Source of the DNA: Pseudomonadota bacterium
GTDB lineage: Bacteria; Myxococcota; Polyangia; Polyangiales; Polyangiaceae
DNA length: 8,442 bases
NCBI GenBank assembly: GCA_023419055.1
Contig: JAEZYO010000248.1
Span: forward strand, 1-8,442
Reading direction: 5' to 3'
Below are positions 6,075 through 8,442 of this stretch, piece after piece (within the stretch, counting starts at the first letter, position 1; the number at the start of each line of letters is the position of its first letter). The position numbers were made by a program, and so were the translations under genes. The notes beneath the pieces were generated by a model that worked only from the letters and a program-made list of their open reading frames with translations, was not told the origin of the DNA and did not search any database.

Positions 6075-6887
6075 GAAGCCCCACAGCGTATAGCCGGCCG
6101 TGTTCGTCACCGCGGTCGTGATCAAGTAGCCCTGGGAGGCGAACGTGGAAGCGGTGCTGTCGAGCTGTGCGCCCGAGATCTGGTCGAGCATGACGTCGTA
6201 GGCCTCTGTCCTGCCCTGGGGTTTGAAACCCCACAGGGTGTAACCAGCGGTGTTGGTCACGGCCGCGGTGATGACGTAGCCCTGGGAGGCGAACGCGGAA
6301 GCGGTGCTGTCGAGCTGCGCACCCGAGATCTGATCGAGCATGACGTCGTAGACCTGTGTGCTGCCCTGGGGTTTGAAGCCCCACAGGGTGTAACCGGCGG
6401 TGTTGGTCACGGCCGCGGTGATGACGTAGCCCTGGGAGGCGAACGTGGAAGCGGTGCTGTCGAGCTGCGCGCCCGAGATCTGGTCGAGCATGACGTCGTA
6501 CGCGGGGGCTTCGGCGACGAGCTTGAAGAGCAAAGAAGGCTCCTCCGGCTCCTCACCGCTGCCCGCCTCCCCGCCTGCTCCGGCGTCGAGCCCGCCGGTG
6601 CCCGACGTCGCCCCTGCGGTTCCGCCTTGCGGAAGGCCGCCGCCGCCTGCGCTGCCGCCCGGAGCGGCTCCAGCCGTGCCAGCGTGTCCTCCGCCAGTGG
6701 CGCCGCCGCTGCCACCGGGGTTGATCGGAATGCCATTCGAGTCCACCTCGATGAGACCACCCGGTGGCCCCTGAGGCGTTCCTGCGTTCGGCTCGTCGGA
6801 GCCGCAGCCCGCCGCGAGCAGGGTCGCGACCCCGAGCGCGAGCCAGCGCTTGAATGAGCAGGTGAGGAGCGAGCCGAGCCTGCTCAT
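6060..6887 (-). CDS. Lipoprotein with three 50-residue tandem repeats (module gene B)
   Basis: This is a 275-residue predicted lipoprotein. Its signal peptide ends in the lipobox AAGC, with Cys28 lipidated. Residues 38-57 carry the segment PQGPPGGLIEVDSNGIPINP, shared in pattern with the lipoprotein at 2129-3055. A long Gly/Ala/Ser linker (about 58-112) follows. The remainder is three nearly identical 50-residue repeats at 130-179, 180-229 and 230-275, each with a likely helix (YDVMLDQISGAQLDSTASTF) and strands GYVITAAVTN and GYTLWGFK. The helix-then-G(Y/W)-strand-strand order loosely recalls DUF4177-type small domains; I do not assert homology. The start at 6887 is chosen because AAGGGG (6898-6893) lies five bases upstream, the signal peptide fits, and the ATG overlaps the upstream stop. 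Starts further upstream would add a non-signal extension. The function is unknown, and an adhesive or binding head is possible. Confidence 0.85.
   Translation of the reverse strand: MSRLGSLLTCSFKRWLALGVATLLAAGCGSDEPNAGTPQGPPGGLIEVDSNGIPINPGGSGGATGGGHAGTAGAAPGGSAGGGGLPQGGTAGATSGTGGLDAGAGGEAGSGEEPEEPSLLFKLVAEAPAYDVMLDQISGAQLDSTASTFASQGYVITAAVTNTAGYTLWGFKPQGSTQVYDVMLDQISGAQLDSTASAFASQGYVITAAVTNTAGYTLWGFKPQGRTEAYDVMLDQISGAQLDSTASTFASQGYLITTAVTNTAGYTLWGFKASP
6063..6500 (-). repeat. Three 150-bp direct tandem repeats in gene B
   Basis: The units are 6351-6500, 6201-6350 and a slightly shortened 6063-6200. Over the common 128-bp core (6373-6500, 6223-6350, 6073-6200) I count 5 differences between the first and second units, 12 between first and third, and 17 between second and third. 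Most changes are synonymous. Eleven of the twelve first-to-third differences fall in the half encoding the strands. The length is a multiple of three, so gain or loss of a unit would keep the frame. Confidence 0.95.
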
Positions 6888-6898
6888 GGACACCCCTT
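6884..6898 (-). promoter_or_regulatory. ATGA stop/start overlap with internal ribosome binding site (A/B junction)
   Basis: AAGGGG (6898-6893) lies five bases before the ATG and is the strongest ribosome binding site of the three operon junctions. It is encoded inside the final Lys-Gly-Cys-Pro codons of the upstream gene, whose TGA overlaps the ATG. The layout matches the A'/B' junction at 3052-3066, including the terminal Cys-Pro codons. Confidence 0.72.
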
Positions 6899-8442
6899 CA
6901 GGTCGATGGGACGCGCATAGATTTCGCGGGAGGTCGCTCCGAGCCGATTGTCCGCCCAAACGGCGAGCAGCGACTGCGGACCGGTTGCCACGAGGCCGGC
7001 GCCGAGATACCCGCCGACGTGGGTCGACGAGGTGACATCGATCACGTTGCCGATGGGTCTCAGGTTGCTGCTCGAGTCCGTCGGCAAAGCGAAGCGCTGC
7101 AAGCGCAAGCGATAGGCGGGGTTGTTCGAGCTCGTGTTGTTGCGCTGCGTCCAGCCCAGCACGACGGTTCCGTTGACCATCACGACGTAGACGTCACCGA
7201 TGAGCTGATCGGTGCCGCTCGAGAAGACCACGGCCGGCGTGTTCTTGGTCGTGCCGCGGTTGACGTGGATGCTGCCGCTGTACTGCGGGTAGGCGGTGAG
7301 GAAGGTCGTGCCGTCGAAGGCGAGGCCCGGCCTGCCCGGCGCGGCCGAGGCGAGCTCGACGACTGGCTGCGTCAGGGATCCGTCGGGGTTGAACACCGCG
7401 AGCCTCGTCCCGTCATCTTCGTCGAAGGCGAGAGCCCAGCTGCCGTCGGGCCCGACGACGAGGGGCGAACTCCAAGCGTTGTGGTCGACGGAAAATGAGT
7501 GCCCTGTCTCGGGACTCGTCCCGTTGACGCCGAGTCGCTGGAAGCCGAGGTTGTAGCTGCCGCTCCCCGCGGTGTAAGCCCAGCCGTACCCGCCGTACGG
7601 CGCGGACCAGGCGAGCTTCACGAAATCGATCATCGTGTTGGCCACGGCTTGAGCCGGCCCGAGCGCGGTGGCCGTGGCGTCGAACCTGAACAACTGCGCC
7701 GAGCTCGAGGCCTTCGTGGCGATCGCGTATTCGGTCCCCGACCAGACGATGGAGGGAGAAAGAGAGACTTGCTGCGAGAAGGCGTTGTCCGCGAACTTGG
7801 TACCGTCCGGGTTCAGCAGGAAGAAGCGCAGATAGGGGATGGTGACGTTGACGCTGCGGTACGCGAGGCCGACGTGGTTGCCATCCCAAGCGACGACGGG
7901 CTCATGGTCGTCGTACGAGTGGTTCGTGACGCGCACCTCCGGGCCGACGACGGGATCGGGGCAGGCACACTTACTGGCGATGCAGGAGTAGTTGCCGCCA
8001 CAGTCGTTGGTGCAGCTGCCGCAGTGATCGGGGTTCGTCGTGAGGTCGTAGCAGACCTCGTCGGGGCAGAGGGTGCGACCCGCCTGATCACACCTGCAGA
8101 CCTTGGACACGCAGCTGGTCTGAGCCGGACACTCGACGCCACACTCGCCGCAGTTTTGCTCGTCGCTCGTGATGTCGACGCAGGCGCTCACGGCCTCACA
8201 GTATTTCTGATTGGACGACGGGCACTTGCACACCTTGTTCTGGCAAATCTCGGTCGGATCGCAGGCCGCGTCGCAAGCGCCGCAATGCTCGGCGTTGTTC
8301 AGCGTGTCGACGCAGATGCCCTCGGACTCGCAGAACAGCGCGCCGCTCGTCGGGCACTTGCACTGGCCGCTTTGACAAGTCTCCGTCGAATCGCAACCAA
8401 CCCCACACGCGCCGCAGTGCTCGGGGTCGCTGCTCAGGCTGA
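6884..8442 (-). CDS. Cys-rich repeat / seven-motif beta-propeller protein (module gene A, 5' part outside window)
   Basis: 518 residues are visible, and the frame is open to the right edge with no start reached. The visible part begins with at least four 8-Cys-type repeats (cores EHCGACGVGC, EHCGACDAAC, QNCGECGVEC, DHCGSCTNDC). It ends with a propeller-like domain containing seven blade motifs: AWDGNHVGLAY, VWSGTEYAIAT, AWSAPYGGYGWAY, GPDGSWALAF, AFDGTTFLTAY, MVNGTVVLGW and LLAVWADNR. The last 25 or so residues, including AVWADNR.....REIYARPIDL and a terminal Gly-Cys-Pro, match the gene at 3052-6063. The last four Cys repeats also align with that paralog one for one. By analogy the missing N-terminus should carry a lipoprotein signal peptide and more repeats. 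An in-frame GTG at 8233 lies inside a repeat and is not a credible start. The promoter must lie beyond the window. Confidence 0.85.
   Translation of the reverse strand, partial: SLSSDPEHCGACGVGCDSTETCQSGQCKCPTSGALFCESEGICVDTLNNAEHCGACDAACDPTEICQNKVCKCPSSNQKYCEAVSACVDITSDEQNCGECGVECPAQTSCVSKVCRCDQAGRTLCPDEVCYDLTTNPDHCGSCTNDCGGNYSCIASKCACPDPVVGPEVRVTNHSYDDHEPVVAWDGNHVGLAYRSVNVTIPYLRFFLLNPDGTKFADNAFSQQVSLSPSIVWSGTEYAIATKASSSAQLFRFDATATALGPAQAVANTMIDFVKLAWSAPYGGYGWAYTAGSGSYNLGFQRLGVNGTSPETGHSFSVDHNAWSSPLVVGPDGSWALAFDEDDGTRLAVFNPDGSLTQPVVELASAAPGRPGLAFDGTTFLTAYPQYSGSIHVNRGTTKNTPAVVFSSGTDQLIGDVYVVMVNGTVVLGWTQRNNTSSNNPAYRLRLQRFALPTDSSSNLRPIGNVIDVTSSTHVGGYLGAGLVATGPQSLLAVWADNRLGATSREIYARPIDLKGCP
7961..8442 (-). 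repeat. C-terminal end of an 8-Cys tandem repeat array in gene A
   Basis: Four units are visible, the last one short with six cysteines, exactly as in the array at 4168-5679. The array continues past the right edge, so the total number is unknown. Confidence 0.8.

Noticed and set aside
5248..6093. A 281-codon plus-strand open frame opposite the Cys-repeat array
   Set aside because: The translation is Ala/Val-rich without motifs, while the opposite strand shows regular cysteine spacing and a signal peptide.
6064..6384. N-terminal extension of gene A' up to an earlier start
   Set aside because: The extension is the 150-bp repeat region read in another frame. The ATG at 6063 has a ribosome binding site, begins a proper lipoprotein signal peptide and overlaps the upstream stop.
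6063..6500. Possible CRISPR or mobile-element repeats
   Set aside because: The repeats are contiguous 150-bp coding units in frame, with no unique spacers, terminal inverted repeats or transposase.
6888..6959. Earlier start for gene B
   Set aside because: It would add about 24 polar residues before the signal peptide and overlap the conserved C-terminus of gene A; the ATG at 6887 follows AAGGGG directly.

Overview
This window most likely comes from a high-GC myxobacterium, probably of the Polyangiales/Sorangium side of the group. That placement is inferred from gene style, not from a marker gene. The signs are strong G/C third positions, several lipoproteins with Gly/Ala/Ser-rich linkers behind the lipidated cysteine, a fibro-slime domain protein, arrays of the D..HCGxC cysteine-rich repeat, and a MopE-type DNDCDG metal-binding motif.

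Left part (1-2058). A minus-strand inositol monophosphatase family gene runs off the left edge. Across a 95-bp gap, two plus-strand genes point away from it: a fibro-slime domain lipoprotein (864-1805) and a 73-residue conserved membrane protein (1837-2058). A 70-bp spacer with G/C hairpins separates these from the convergent right part.

Right part (2129-8442). Everything here is on the minus strand and reads right to left as one tightly coupled operon of four genes, A, B, A' and B'. A (6884 to beyond 8442) and A' (3052-6063) are paralogous exported proteins. Each has an array of 8-cysteine repeats followed by a C-terminal domain with seven beta-propeller-like blade motifs. B (6060-6887) and B' (2129-3055) are smaller lipoproteins that share only their N-terminal part: lipobox, a conserved P.GP.GG..E.D...IP..P segment, and a Gly-rich linker. 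Their distal domains are unrelated. B has three near-identical 50-residue repeats, and B' has two FxLyD-like Ig-type modules. All three gene junctions are 4-nt ATGA overlaps in a CCATGA context.

The main observation is this duplicated two-gene module of a Cys-rich/propeller protein plus a small anchored lipoprotein. It looks like a cell-envelope or surface complex with exchangeable partner domains. Its function cannot be read from the sequence. No RNA genes, insertion sequences, CRISPR arrays or phage genes were seen.
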